Positions 22,313 through 30,234 of a stretch of DNA of 40,797 nucleotides are shown piece after piece (within the stretch, counting starts at the first letter, position 1; the number at the start of each line of letters is the position of its first letter). Source of the DNA: JAGXIT01 sp964393815 (GTDB lineage Bacteria > Patescibacteriota > Saccharimonadia > Saccharimonadales > UBA4665). The notes under the pieces were generated by a model. It did no database searches, was not told the origin of the DNA, and was given only the letters and a program-made list of their open reading frames with translations. The stretch spans positions 1 through 40,797 of the forward strand of contig CAYMUP010000006.1 of the NCBI GenBank assembly GCA_964393815.1, read 5' to 3'. Both the position numbers and the translations under genes were made by a program.

Positions 22313-22341
22313 ATTATAGCAAATAAGTGTCTTTGTGTCAA
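22313..22341 (-). promoter_or_regulatory. Consensus promoter of the large RNA gene
   Basis: On the minus strand, TTGACA (22341-22336), 17 bp, TATAAT (22318-22313): a perfect match to the sigma-70 consensus in both boxes. Predicted start near 22306. It overlaps the leader region of dprA on the other strand. Confidence 0.85.
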
Positions 22342-22360
22342 TACTTTTTCATGATTTTGT

Positions 22361-23224
22361 ATGAAAGTAAAAAAGCTTACCATAGACGACCAATCTTACC
22401 CTGCGCCGCTGCGAAACATACCTTCGCCGCCAAAGCAGCTGTATTACCTCGGTACTGAACCAAAAAGTTGGCTCACACATAAGCGTGTAGCCATCGTCGG
22501 TAGTCGCAGCATAACTCCTTATGGCAAAACCGTGACAGAGCAGCTTGCCAGAGAACTCTCAGAGCGGGGGATTACCATCGTCAGCGGACTTGCCCTCGGC
22601 GTCGACGCCGTAGCACACACCGCAGCTTTGCAAGCTGGCGGTCTGCACATCGCCGTGCTCGCCAACGGGCTCGACCAGATACAACCGGCCAGCAACACCG
22701 GCCTAGCTAGACGACTCCTAGAAACCGGGGGGGTAATCATCTCGGAGTACCCAGAGGGCACCCCGGGTCTTAAACAACACTTCGTCGCCCGCAACCGCAT
22801 CGTCGCTGGTCTGGCCGACGCACTGCTGATCACCGAAGCCTCAGAGCAGAGTGGCACCATGCATACGGCTCGTTTTGCCATGGAACAGGGGAGAGACGTC
22901 TTGGTGGTGCCAGGTAACATTACCAGTCCTACATCGGTAGGCTGCAATAACCTCATCAAGTCTGGCGCTGTGCCCGTTACCTCTGTCGACGATATACTTT
23001 TCGCACTCAAAGTAGACAACCTGCGCACCACTAATTTCGTACACAAGGGCGCCAATGACAGCGAGCAAGCTATTTTAGACCTCCTGTACACCGGCATATC
23101 TGACGCCCATGATCTGCTGATGGAAAGTGGACTCGAACTAGGCGCTTTTACTCAGAGCCTGACGATGCTAGAGCTTTCTGGCAAAATCCACCCGCTCGGC
23201 AACAACCACTGGGCGCCGTCATAG
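22361..23224 (+). CDS. dprA: DNA-processing protein DprA
   Basis: 287 aa with the Rossmann-like DprA core: RVAIVGSRSITPYGKTVTEQ, ITIVSGLALGVDAVAHTAAL, IAVLANGLDQIQPASN, HFVARNRIVAGLADALLITE and MEQGRDVLVVPGNITSPTSV. A small helical C-terminal domain follows. DprA loads RecA on incoming single-stranded DNA during natural transformation. The N-terminal SAM-like domain of longer homologues is mostly absent, giving a compact form. Its presence fits the competence machinery known from small-genome CPR bacteria. It is transcribed away from the large RNA gene and shares a crowded promoter region with it. Confidence 0.95.
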   Translation: MKVKKLTIDDQSYPAPLRNIPSPPKQLYYLGTEPKSWLTHKRVAIVGSRSITPYGKTVTEQLARELSERGITIVSGLALGVDAVAHTAALQAGGLHIAVLANGLDQIQPASNTGLARRLLETGGVIISEYPEGTPGLKQHFVARNRIVAGLADALLITEASEQSGTMHTARFAMEQGRDVLVVPGNITSPTSVGCNNLIKSGAVPVTSVDDILFALKVDNLRTTNFVHKGANDSEQAILDLLYTGISDAHDLLMESGLELGAFTQSLTMLELSGKIHPLGNNHWAPS

Positions 23225-23331
23225 GCTTACCGACCTAAGGCCACCCACTTGCGCCTTACATGATAATCGTAGTAAAATTACCTGCATAAAATCAGTAATA
23301 AATACGTATAAAAAACAAGGTAGCTACGCAC

Positions 23332-23601
23332 ATGGCGCGTTCACAATGCTCTGGGTTCAAACGTAAACCAGGTAAAATCATGTTTTCACTTGGGATGGTG
23401 TTTTTTACATGGGCGAGTTTTACTTGGTTTGCACCCAGCGTCTCTGCAGCCACGCCGGCTGCCGAACGACTTGCCGCTCAGCTTGCCAACACCGGTACGA
23501 GATTGGTTATGGTAGTGACGCTAGCGGGAACTATTGTTTTGGGGGCAGTGTTGGTTCTTCGGCGCAACCGAGTGTTGCGATATATGCTAGTGCGAAGATA
23601 G
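23332..23601 (+). CDS. Small secreted protein with LANTG sorting-like signal
   Basis: 89 aa. A basic N-terminus (MARSQCSGFKRKPGK) leads into a hydrophobic signal segment, FSLGMVFFTWASFTWFAPSV, with a likely cleavage after SAA. The exported part is tiny (TPAAERLAAQ) and followed by LANTG, a hydrophobic stretch VMVVTLAGTIVLGAVLVL, and a basic tail RRNRVLRYMLVRR. This order is the hallmark of sortase substrates (LPxTG or the LAxTG variant). With only about 10-15 residues between signal and motif, it would display almost nothing, so it could instead be a plain two-span membrane protein. It lies between dprA and topA. Confidence 0.65.
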   Translation: MARSQCSGFKRKPGKIMFSLGMVFFTWASFTWFAPSVSAATPAAERLAAQLANTGTRLVMVVTLAGTIVLGAVLVLRRNRVLRYMLVRR

Positions 23602-23668
23602 GCTTGACTTACATGACAGCTAGGGATTATGCTTGTCCGTCGATACTATATAACGTAAAGTAGGTGCA

Positions 23669-26002
23669 GTGGCAAAAAACCTGGTTATAGTCGAAAGTCC
23701 GGCGAAGGCAAAAACGATCGAGCAGTATCTCGGGCGTGATTTTAAGGTGCTCTCAAGCATTGGCCACATTCGCAGCATCGCTAAGAAAACCAAAGACGGC
23801 ACGCCGCCCATTGATGTCAAAAATGGCTTCTCGACCACGTATGAAGTTGATTCAGAGAAAAAGAAGGTCATTACCGAACTAAAAAAGGCCGTCAAAGCCG
23901 CCGACACCGTTTGGCTGGCAACCGATGAAGACCGCGAAGGAGAAGCCATTGCCTGGCATCTTTGTGAAGTTCTAAAGCTCGACCCCAAAAAGACCAAGCG
24001 CATCGTCTTTCACGAAATCACCAAAACCGCACTCGAAGAAGCAGTAAAAAACCCGCGCACCGTCGACATGCATCTCGTCGAAGCCCAGCAAGCCCGCCAG
24101 ATTTTAGATAGAATCGTTGGGTTTGAACTGAGTCCGGTTGTCTGGCAAAAAGTGCCTGGCGGCAAGAGCGCCGGGCGCGTCCAAAGTCCAGCTGTACGCC
24201 TGCTCGTGGAGCGTGAGCGTGAGATCCGCGCCTTTGAGGGCACGTCTGATTTCAAAGTAACAGCCGACTTTGAGCACGGTAGCGACACTTTCAAAGCCGA
24301 GCTTTCTGAGAGGCTGGCCGATGAACAAACTGCCACAGACTATCTTTCCTCACTTGCAGCTGCCAATTTTGCCGTTGCCAATGTAACCCAAAACCCTGGT
24401 ACTCGCAACCCTGCTGCGCCCTTTACCACCAGCACCCTGCAGCAAGACGCCAATGCGAAACTTGGATTTAGTAGCAAAGCCACCATGTCCGCCGCTCAAA
24501 AGTTGTATCAGTCCGGAAAAATCACCTACATGCGTACTGACTCGGTGACGCTTAGCAAGCAAGCAATGGCCGCTGCAGCCAGTTATATAGAGAAATCCTA
24601 CGGCAAAGAGTACGTCACCGTGCGCGCCCACAAAACCAAGTCTGCGAGTGCCCAGGAGGCTCACGAAGCCATCCGCCCAACAGATATGAGCCTAGAAGTG
24701 GCCAGCAGCGATCCCTACGAGCAAAGGCTCTATTCGCTCATCCGCAACCGCACGTTGGCGTCTCAGATGGCGCCTGCGCGTCTCGAGCGTACGGAGATTA
24801 AGATTTCAGCGCACAGCCATGAGACTCATTTCGTGGCAAAGGGCGAAGTTATTACCTTCGATGGTTTCCTACGTGTCTACGGACGAAGTAAAGAAGACGC
24901 TATTCTACCTCTGGTAAGTGCAGGTGATGAAGTGAAACTTGCGACTGCCCAGGCGAGGGAGGTGTTTGCCCGGCCGCCAGCCCGATACACCGAAGGCTCT
25001 TTGGTTAAAAAGCTCGAAGAACTCGGTATTGGTCGCCCGAGCACCTACGCTACCATTATCAACACTGTGCAGGTACGCGGCTATGTCGAAAAGGGCGATT
25101 CGGAGGGCACGCCTCGTGATATCGTTGAGCTCACTCTCGACACCAAAAAGCTGAAAACGGGTTCCCCGATCACACGCGAAGTTGTCACTGAAAACACCGG
25201 CTCCACCAAAGGCAAACTTGTCCCAACGCCGAGCGGGGAACTGATCGCCGGGTTCTTAACCGACCATTTTGAGCAAGTGGTAGACTACGGCTTCACCGCG
25301 AGCGTCGAAGAGCATTTCGACGACATCGCTGAGGGTAAGCTAGCACGCAACACCATGCTCACAGGCTTCTACGAGCCATTCCACGGGCTTATAGAGCAAA
25401 GTGGTCAGATAGACCGCGGTAGCGTTGCACAGGCCAGAGAGGTTGGTACAGAGCCTAAGAGCGGTAAACCTATATTTGCACGTTTTGGGCGCTTTGGACC
25501 TCTGTTGCAGCTGGGGGCTACCGAAGATAAATCAGAGAAACCATTGTTTGCACCGCTTCCGAAGGGGGCTGCTATCGAAACCGTCACACTTGAACAGGCG
25601 CTCAAGGCGTTTGAGCTACCACGTCTCGTGGGCCAGACCGAAGACGGGCAAGATATCAAGGCTAACATCGGTCGTTTTGGGCCTTATATCCAGGTAGGAA
25701 AGCTTTTTGTCAGCATAAAACCCCATGATCCCCATGATATCGACCTCCCAACTGCCCGCGAACTCTACGCCGCCAAACTCGTTGCCGAGGCAGAGAAAAA
25801 CATCGCCGACTTTGGCGACGGTGTAAAAGTGCTAAAAGGCAGATGGGGACCGTACATTACCGACGGTAAGAAAAACGCCAAGATAGATAAAAAGACCGAT
25901 CCTACTGCCATCACCCACGAGCAAGCCCTAAAGCTCCTCTCCGAAGCACCAGCAAAGCCCGCCCGCGGCCGCTTCGCGAAGAAACCAACAAAGAAAAAGT
26001 AG
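23669..26002 (+). CDS. topA: DNA topoisomerase I
   Basis: 777 aa, GTG start. The TOPRIM domain has NLVIVESPAKAKTIEQYLG and WLATDEDREGEAIAWHL. The catalytic tyrosine lies in ITYMRTDSVTLSKQA, preceded by FTTSTLQQDANAKLGFSSKA and followed by HEAIRPTDMS and LEELGIGRPSTYATII. The C-terminus has three repeats of the Toprim_C type instead of Cys4 zinc fingers: FGRFGPLLQLG, IGRFGPYIQVG and KGRWGPYITDG, then a Lys-rich tail. It relaxes negative supercoils. Family, start and completeness are firm. A terminator follows 24 nt after the stop. Confidence 0.97.
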   Translation: MAKNLVIVESPAKAKTIEQYLGRDFKVLSSIGHIRSIAKKTKDGTPPIDVKNGFSTTYEVDSEKKKVITELKKAVKAADTVWLATDEDREGEAIAWHLCEVLKLDPKKTKRIVFHEITKTALEEAVKNPRTVDMHLVEAQQARQILDRIVGFELSPVVWQKVPGGKSAGRVQSPAVRLLVEREREIRAFEGTSDFKVTADFEHGSDTFKAELSERLADEQTATDYLSSLAAANFAVANVTQNPGTRNPAAPFTTSTLQQDANAKLGFSSKATMSAAQKLYQSGKITYMRTDSVTLSKQAMAAAASYIEKSYGKEYVTVRAHKTKSASAQEAHEAIRPTDMSLEVASSDPYEQRLYSLIRNRTLASQMAPARLERTEIKISAHSHETHFVAKGEVITFDGFLRVYGRSKEDAILPLVSAGDEVKLATAQAREVFARPPARYTEGSLVKKLEELGIGRPSTYATIINTVQVRGYVEKGDSEGTPRDIVELTLDTKKLKTGSPITREVVTENTGSTKGKLVPTPSGELIAGFLTDHFEQVVDYGFTASVEEHFDDIAEGKLARNTMLTGFYEPFHGLIEQSGQIDRGSVAQAREVGTEPKSGKPIFARFGRFGPLLQLGATEDKSEKPLFAPLPKGAAIETVTLEQALKAFELPRLVGQTEDGQDIKANIGRFGPYIQVGKLFVSIKPHDPHDIDLPTARELYAAKLVAEAEKNIADFGDGVKVLKGRWGPYITDGKKNAKIDKKTDPTAITHEQALKLLSEAPAKPARGRFAKKPTKKK

Positions 26003-26025
26003 TCAACGTAGGTTTTTTAAATAGT

Positions 26026-26056
26026 AAAAAGAGGGTCCATTAAGTACCCTCTTTTT
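26026..26056. terminator. Bidirectional terminator after topA
   Basis: AAAAAGAGGGT and ACCCTCTTTTT form a stem around CCATTAAGT. Runs of A and T on both sides allow termination of topA and of a gene arriving from the minus strand. Confidence 0.85.
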
Positions 26057-26074
26057 GGATAAGTGTGTGTCTAG

Positions 26075-26212
26075 CTACGGGGTGACTGCACCTGTAATAG
26101 CTCGGTTTGTTGAAGTTATTTTTGGATCTTTGTCATTATAGCCACGTCCGCGTTCTACCCCGGAGCCTTCGAATTCGATTGGCGCAAATTTACCATTAAC
26201 CATTACTGCCAT
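26075..26212 (-). CDS. Possible small orphan protein (45 aa)
   Basis: The minus-strand ORF starts MAVMVNGKFAPIEFEGSGVE and ends STNRAITGAVTP. The start at 26212 lies 7 nt after TACAAT, the same leaderless geometry seen for larger genes here, and the stop is 19 nt before the bidirectional terminator. A longer in-frame reading from a GTG at 26272 would overlap the start of the plus-strand neighbour. No family is recognisable. Plausible but unproven. Confidence 0.4.
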   Translation of the reverse strand: MAVMVNGKFAPIEFEGSGVERGRGYNDKDPKITSTNRAITGAVTP

Positions 26213-26264
26213 AAATAGGATTGTAATCGGCGACCCACAACCTTTTACACCTACGCCTTTACAA

Positions 26265-26648
26265 ATGGTCACGCAAGAGCAAACTTCGTTCGTAGACAGA
26301 TTTACCTACCAGCCATGTCTTCCCGAGCGGCGAATCTATTTAACCGATCTCGGAGAAATAGCTGTTAGCCACCTCGCACCAATTTCATCCGAAGACTCAA
26401 ATAGTCCTTTCGAGGATGATTTCCTCAGTACTGGCGATCAAGAAACACAAAATGGACTCAATAGATGGCTTGAACAAACACCTCATATTGCTCGTATATT
26501 GCTACCTTATGATCAATACATCGAAAGCCTAACCATACCTGCACTAAGTGAAACCCTTCGTAGACTACGCGGTACGTTTGATTCACCGGTAGAAGGGGCT
26601 CAGCTTCTAACCGAGGGCTGGGGGGCTTACAACCCACAGGATAGCTAG
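26265..26648 (+). CDS. Orphan 127-aa protein
   Basis: Not recognised. It starts MVTQEQTSFVDRFTYQPCLP, contains RRIYLTDLGEIAVSHLAPIS and a helical C-terminal half (LNRWLEQTPHIARILLPYDQ, LTIPALSETLRRLRGTFDSP). Acidic and soluble, with no signal peptide. No ribosome binding site is visible; TTACAC about 15 nt upstream of the ATG could be a -10 box. It stands alone between topA and the sigma4/HARE gene. Confidence 0.6.
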   Translation: MVTQEQTSFVDRFTYQPCLPERRIYLTDLGEIAVSHLAPISSEDSNSPFEDDFLSTGDQETQNGLNRWLEQTPHIARILLPYDQYIESLTIPALSETLRRLRGTFDSPVEGAQLLTEGWGAYNPQDS

Positions 26649-26834
26649 AGAGTGGAGGCCATTTTTTGGCTACGAAGCAAATCGTGAAATGATAACTTTT
26701 CACAACACATTCTCAGCCACAACCGCTATTTTGTGCTACAATAAGCCTATCAACGCACATTTGTAGACGGTAGATCGACTTTGTTGCAAAAAATGAACAG
26801 AGCAGGGGATTTATAAAATATCTACAAAATGTAC

Positions 26835-26863
26835 TTGACCCACACGCTTAAAAGTTATATACT
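26835..26863 (+). promoter_or_regulatory. Promoter of the sigma4/HARE gene
   Basis: TTGACC (26835-26840), 17 bp, TATACT (26858-26863), 11 nt to the ATG at 26875. Transcription would begin within a few bases of the start codon, cutting into the GAGAGG that might otherwise serve as a ribosome binding site. Confidence 0.7.
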
Positions 26864-26874
26864 AGAGAGGATAT

Positions 26875-27903
26875 ATGAGTACAGAGGCCCAAAAACTACA
26901 GACCGAAACGATTATACAGGATGTCCTAAATAGTATTGATCGAGAGCGGGAGCGCGAGATTATTGCTCGTCGCTATGGTCTATTTGACCGCAAAGAAACC
27001 CTAGAGCAGATCGGGGAACTCCTTGGCATAACCCGTGAGCGCGTACGCCAGCTTGAAAAGGCTGTGATGACCAAGCTGCGCATGAGCAGCTCAGAGCTAC
27101 CCCACATCGCAGAGGTTGAAACAACGCTCCTCGCTGCCCTCGGCGAGGCAGGGCAAACCGCCCGTATCACTGCGCTCGCCAGCGAGCTTACTGGTGAAAA
27201 CACCCGAACAGACCAGTCTAGGCTGGCATTTTTAACCGAGCTTTGCCCAAACATTGCCGTCATTTCAGAAGACGATAATTATTACCAGTCTGCCGCTACG
27301 GTCAGCGTGCATGATACTGCCGCCGTCAAGAAAGAGGTTGAGACTATCGTAGCCGCAATTGCCAAAGCTGGTGCACCCGTAGAGGCTAAAGAACTAGGCA
27401 AGGCTGCTGGGTTCAAAGACAATGCATACGCAGAGGCGCTTGCACGCACTAGCAAGCAACTTGCAACCCTTAATGGTCGCTGGGGCCTAGTCAAATGGCC
27501 GACCGTCAACCCTAAAAACATTCGCGACAAAATCTACGTTATTTTGAGTGAAAATGGCAAACACATGCACTTCAACGAGATCGCAGAGGCAATCAAAGCC
27601 AGCGACTTCAAGCGCAAAGACGTCACTACCCAGGCTATTCATAACGAACTGATTAAAGACAAACGCTTTGTGCTCATCGGCCGCGGCATCTACGCCCTCA
27701 AAGAGTGGGGCTACAGCAAGGGCACAGTTGCAGATATCATCACCGATGTTCTTAAAGGGGCAGGGGAACCACTCCACCGCGATGAGATCGTCAAGCGAGT
27801 GCTGAAGAGCCGTTTCGTCAAAGAAACCACCATCTTACTCAATCTCCAGAGCAAACCCCAGTTCAAGCGTGTCGCCAAAGCCACCTACGAACTCAGCGAA
27901 TAG
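26875..27903 (+). CDS. Sigma-70 region 4 protein fused to HARE-HTH-like domains, no regions 2 or 3
   Basis: 342 aa. Residues 15-75 are a sigma region 4: REREREIIARRYGLFDRKET, LEQIGELLGITRERVRQLEK, the helix-turn-helix that reads the -35 box. Regions 1-3 are missing, so it cannot melt a promoter as a normal sigma factor. Downstream are winged-helix segments: IYVILSENGKHMHFNEIAEA, with FVLIGRGIYALKEWGYSKGT, resembles the HARE-HTH/RpoE-delta fold, and a second similar unit is at PLHRDEIVKRVLKSRFVKET to the end. It may bind RNA polymerase and DNA as an accessory factor or anti-sigma competitor. This is inference; the domains are clear. Confidence 0.8.
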   Translation: MSTEAQKLQTETIIQDVLNSIDREREREIIARRYGLFDRKETLEQIGELLGITRERVRQLEKAVMTKLRMSSSELPHIAEVETTLLAALGEAGQTARITALASELTGENTRTDQSRLAFLTELCPNIAVISEDDNYYQSAATVSVHDTAAVKKEVETIVAAIAKAGAPVEAKELGKAAGFKDNAYAEALARTSKQLATLNGRWGLVKWPTVNPKNIRDKIYVILSENGKHMHFNEIAEAIKASDFKRKDVTTQAIHNELIKDKRFVLIGRGIYALKEWGYSKGTVADIITDVLKGAGEPLHRDEIVKRVLKSRFVKETTILLNLQSKPQFKRVAKATYELSE

Positions 27904-27934
27904 CTAAGGACCAGACTACTTCCTTTATGTTCCT

Positions 27935-28618
27935 TTACGAGAGGGCATACTTCGATTTAACCAGTAGTTCCGGTATCACGCTCTCTCGAAAATATAAGTC
28001 AGTAACCACGAGCCCATGTGTTGGAAGAGGGATGTGTCTTCTACTGCATTTTTCATCAATCATACCTTGCGTTATGTTGTCATTGCCCATCAGAATAAGA
28101 TAAGTTTTTTCAGCCACCAAGGTGTATCGTTTTAACTTTATATTAATGATATTTACAAGGTTAGTAATGCTCGCAGCATAAAACACATCAATAATAATCC
28201 CTTTGGTTTCGGCGGTGTATATATAGAAATCACAACTCACATTCCCAGGCCGAATAAGCTTATGCTCATGTATGGCTATCTCTTTGAACTGAGAAACCAA
28301 GTACTCATAAAATATAGCTTCAAGACTTCTGCCGTTACTGTATGTTCTCTTTGCAATTCCACTCCTATGATCACCTTTGGTGTAATTTGAAATTTGACCT
28401 GGTAGTAATCGCTCTCGCAGCTTTTGGAGACCGCCGTAGGACCTCTGGATTGACCTACTAGACGGCAAATATTCAAAATTATCAATCTCATGCGCTGAGG
28501 GATAGTGTCCATGTAGTTTCAAGAAATACCCTAGTCCAGCCATAAGCTCCATATCGTTCCAAGGAGATTGGTGACCAGGCTTGTTACGCCGCAAATGGGG
28601 AGTTGGATCTTCCATCAT
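27935..28618 (-). CDS. Putative nuclease with homing-endonuclease-associated repeat
   Basis: 227 aa. Residues 18-70 (MELMAGLGYFLKLHGHYPSA, NFEYLPSSRSIQRSYGGLQKL) match the small DNA-binding repeat often joined to homing endonucleases. The C-terminal half has a pattern reminiscent of PD-(D/E)XK nucleases: a helix with Glu (LEAIFYEYLVSQF), NVSCDFYIYTAETKGIIIDV with Asp and Asp around a Lys, and the helix LVNIINIKLKRYTLV. The exact catalytic triad is not assured. Start: TATACA 8 nt before the ATG. It borders a 700-nt AT-rich gap and could be a small selfish or defence gene. Confidence 0.6.
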   Translation of the reverse strand: MMEDPTPHLRRNKPGHQSPWNDMELMAGLGYFLKLHGHYPSAHEIDNFEYLPSSRSIQRSYGGLQKLRERLLPGQISNYTKGDHRSGIAKRTYSNGRSLEAIFYEYLVSQFKEIAIHEHKLIRPGNVSCDFYIYTAETKGIIIDVFYAASITNLVNIINIKLKRYTLVAEKTYLILMGNDNITQGMIDEKCSRRHIPLPTHGLVVTDLYFRESVIPELLVKSKYALS

Positions 28619-29334
28619 GCTATTACTGTATACGTTTGAGGTTTAATAGTCGAGAACAAATACCGAACATTTGGCGAACAACTACGGATGTTTATAAAAT
28701 TACTGCAAACGATATACAAAAAGCGAACTATGGCTATTAAAGGCAACCATGTTCACGCAAGGCTATTTTGAATATAGAAAGCACATGATGGGGCAGTTTA
28801 CTAAATAATTAAAAGAATGTTGATGGGCAGAGAAAAAATCTGGGGCATCAGGTAGAGCAGAACGCAAAACGAACATATCTTAAATGTCGCTCAATGTATA
28901 TTTTGCGACATGAATATACTTGAAGCAGTTGATAACTCATACCCCTCCAAACGGGGGACTTTTGGCGGTTGGGCTACAAAACTACTACTTTGCTTTGACG
29001 ATCCTACTTTAAACATACTTGTATTTACTCCTTGCAGTATAGGTCGTAGTAGTTCGGAGAGTACGCACACCCCAAACTGCCTAGTGTTTGCTTTTTTGCC
29101 GTAACGCTACTGAAATATACTTTCTATTGACTTTTCCACAGTCTCCTTGTGAAAACATTTGCTTTTTCACGCAATTGACTTTTTTATATACAATTCCCCT
29201 TTTTTTACTGCTCTACCCCTTTTTATTTGACAATCCCCTACTTTTCTATTTTTTTATATATTTTTCTAGTTGTTCTTAATATATTTTACGAACAAATTGC
29301 GAACGTGAGGGAGGGTAGCACTAGGGGAACACCT
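28619..29334. other. 716-nt AT-rich region without a convincing gene
   Basis: Contains GAACAAATNNCGAAC twice (28654-28668 and 29290-29304), further CGAAC words, T tracts of 7-8 at 29165-29270 alternating with CCCC, and a pair of DnaA-box-like 9-mers facing each other: TTTTCCACA (29132-29140) and TTGTGAAAA (29147-29155). A 64-codon plus-strand ORF at 28910 shows no protein-like features. The region may be a fragment of transferred DNA or a regulatory/replication region. Confidence 0.4.
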
Positions 29335-30234
29335 CTACTTGTAATATACCTTCCCCTGCACTCTTACATCAATGTATTCTTTTGGTTCAGCCGTGCCAAG
29401 ATGCTTAATAGTTGCTATCATCGCCCCGCTCTGCTGCAAAACATCACTCTCTAAGTTATAGTGCACCTTATACCTTTTCCCCTTTACGTGGGCAAGCACT
29501 TCATAAGGGTTAGCTTTTGGCAGCGCTATTGTATCTATCTCAAGCCCTGCGGCTGAGGCTTGCTCAACAATTGTCTTAATAGAGTTTACAGTCGAGACGG
29601 GCAAAAACTGTTCACCGGGTATCGGGATAACGTTTGCCTCATCGACAACCACCGGAAGGTCGGCAGCGCTAGCCCGAGCAGCCAAAGTATGGCCTGTGGC
29701 ATCTAGCCCGTAGACCTGACCTGCTGAATGTAGGGTGGCGACTGGTCGCATGAGCGTTAGTGAAACAGTGGGTGAGTTACCGAAAATAGGTGCGGCAACA
29801 CTTGCATACCGAATTTCGGGGTGGAGTTTTTTTAGTTCGTCTGCCACGCCATGTGTATCTAATGTCAGCTTAGAGCGGTTGAGCATACTGCCTGCAAGCA
29901 ACTTTTCGGCGTCAGCCTGGTATGTTTGTTTTGCACTATCGGCAATCTCTACGCCATCCGCCACAGCAGTAACTGTTGGTGATGTGCGAAGATACACAAG
30001 ATACCCGAAAAAAATCGCCACAAGTAGCCAGCTGGCTATTCTAACGCTGGTTTTACCTATGGGCAAAGACGCTATGCTCCTCTTTGCAGGGCTCTTATCT
30101 GCGCCTACACGGGTAGTTCTGTCTTGCGGAGCCCGCACGGCATGATACGAAAACGGCTGCGGCCGTGGTTGCTTCGTAACTTGACTATGCCGTTCTTCGG
30201 TTGCCCTAGAATTAGTCCGATGCTTCTTGAACAC
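29335..30234 (-). CDS. ftsQ: Cell division protein FtsQ
   Basis: 299 aa. A long basic cytoplasmic N-terminus (about residues 1-65), one transmembrane segment (IASWLLVAIFFGYLVYL, about 68-86), a POTRA-like stretch with LTLDTHGVADELKKLHPEIR and VAAPIFGNSPTVSLTLMRPV, then the beta domain (GQVYGLDATGHTLAARASAA). FtsQ links early and late divisome parts and recruits FtsL/FtsI. Membership rests on topology, position after murG and the POTRA pattern. The ATG overlaps the murG end by 23 nt, implying translational coupling. It is the last gene of the dcw cluster here; ftsA and ftsZ do not follow. Confidence 0.85.
   Translation of the reverse strand: MFKKHRTNSRATEERHSQVTKQPRPQPFSYHAVRAPQDRTTRVGADKSPAKRSIASLPIGKTSVRIASWLLVAIFFGYLVYLRTSPTVTAVADGVEIADSAKQTYQADAEKLLAGSMLNRSKLTLDTHGVADELKKLHPEIRYASVAAPIFGNSPTVSLTLMRPVATLHSAGQVYGLDATGHTLAARASAADLPVVVDEANVIPIPGEQFLPVSTVNSIKTIVEQASAAGLEIDTIALPKANPYEVLAHVKGKRYKVHYNLESDVLQQSGAMIATIKHLGTAEPKEYIDVRVQGKVYYK

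Noticed and set aside
28910..29104. 64-aa plus-strand gene in the AT-rich gap
   Set aside because: No ribosome binding site or promoter at suitable distance, mixed composition, and no protein-like pattern.
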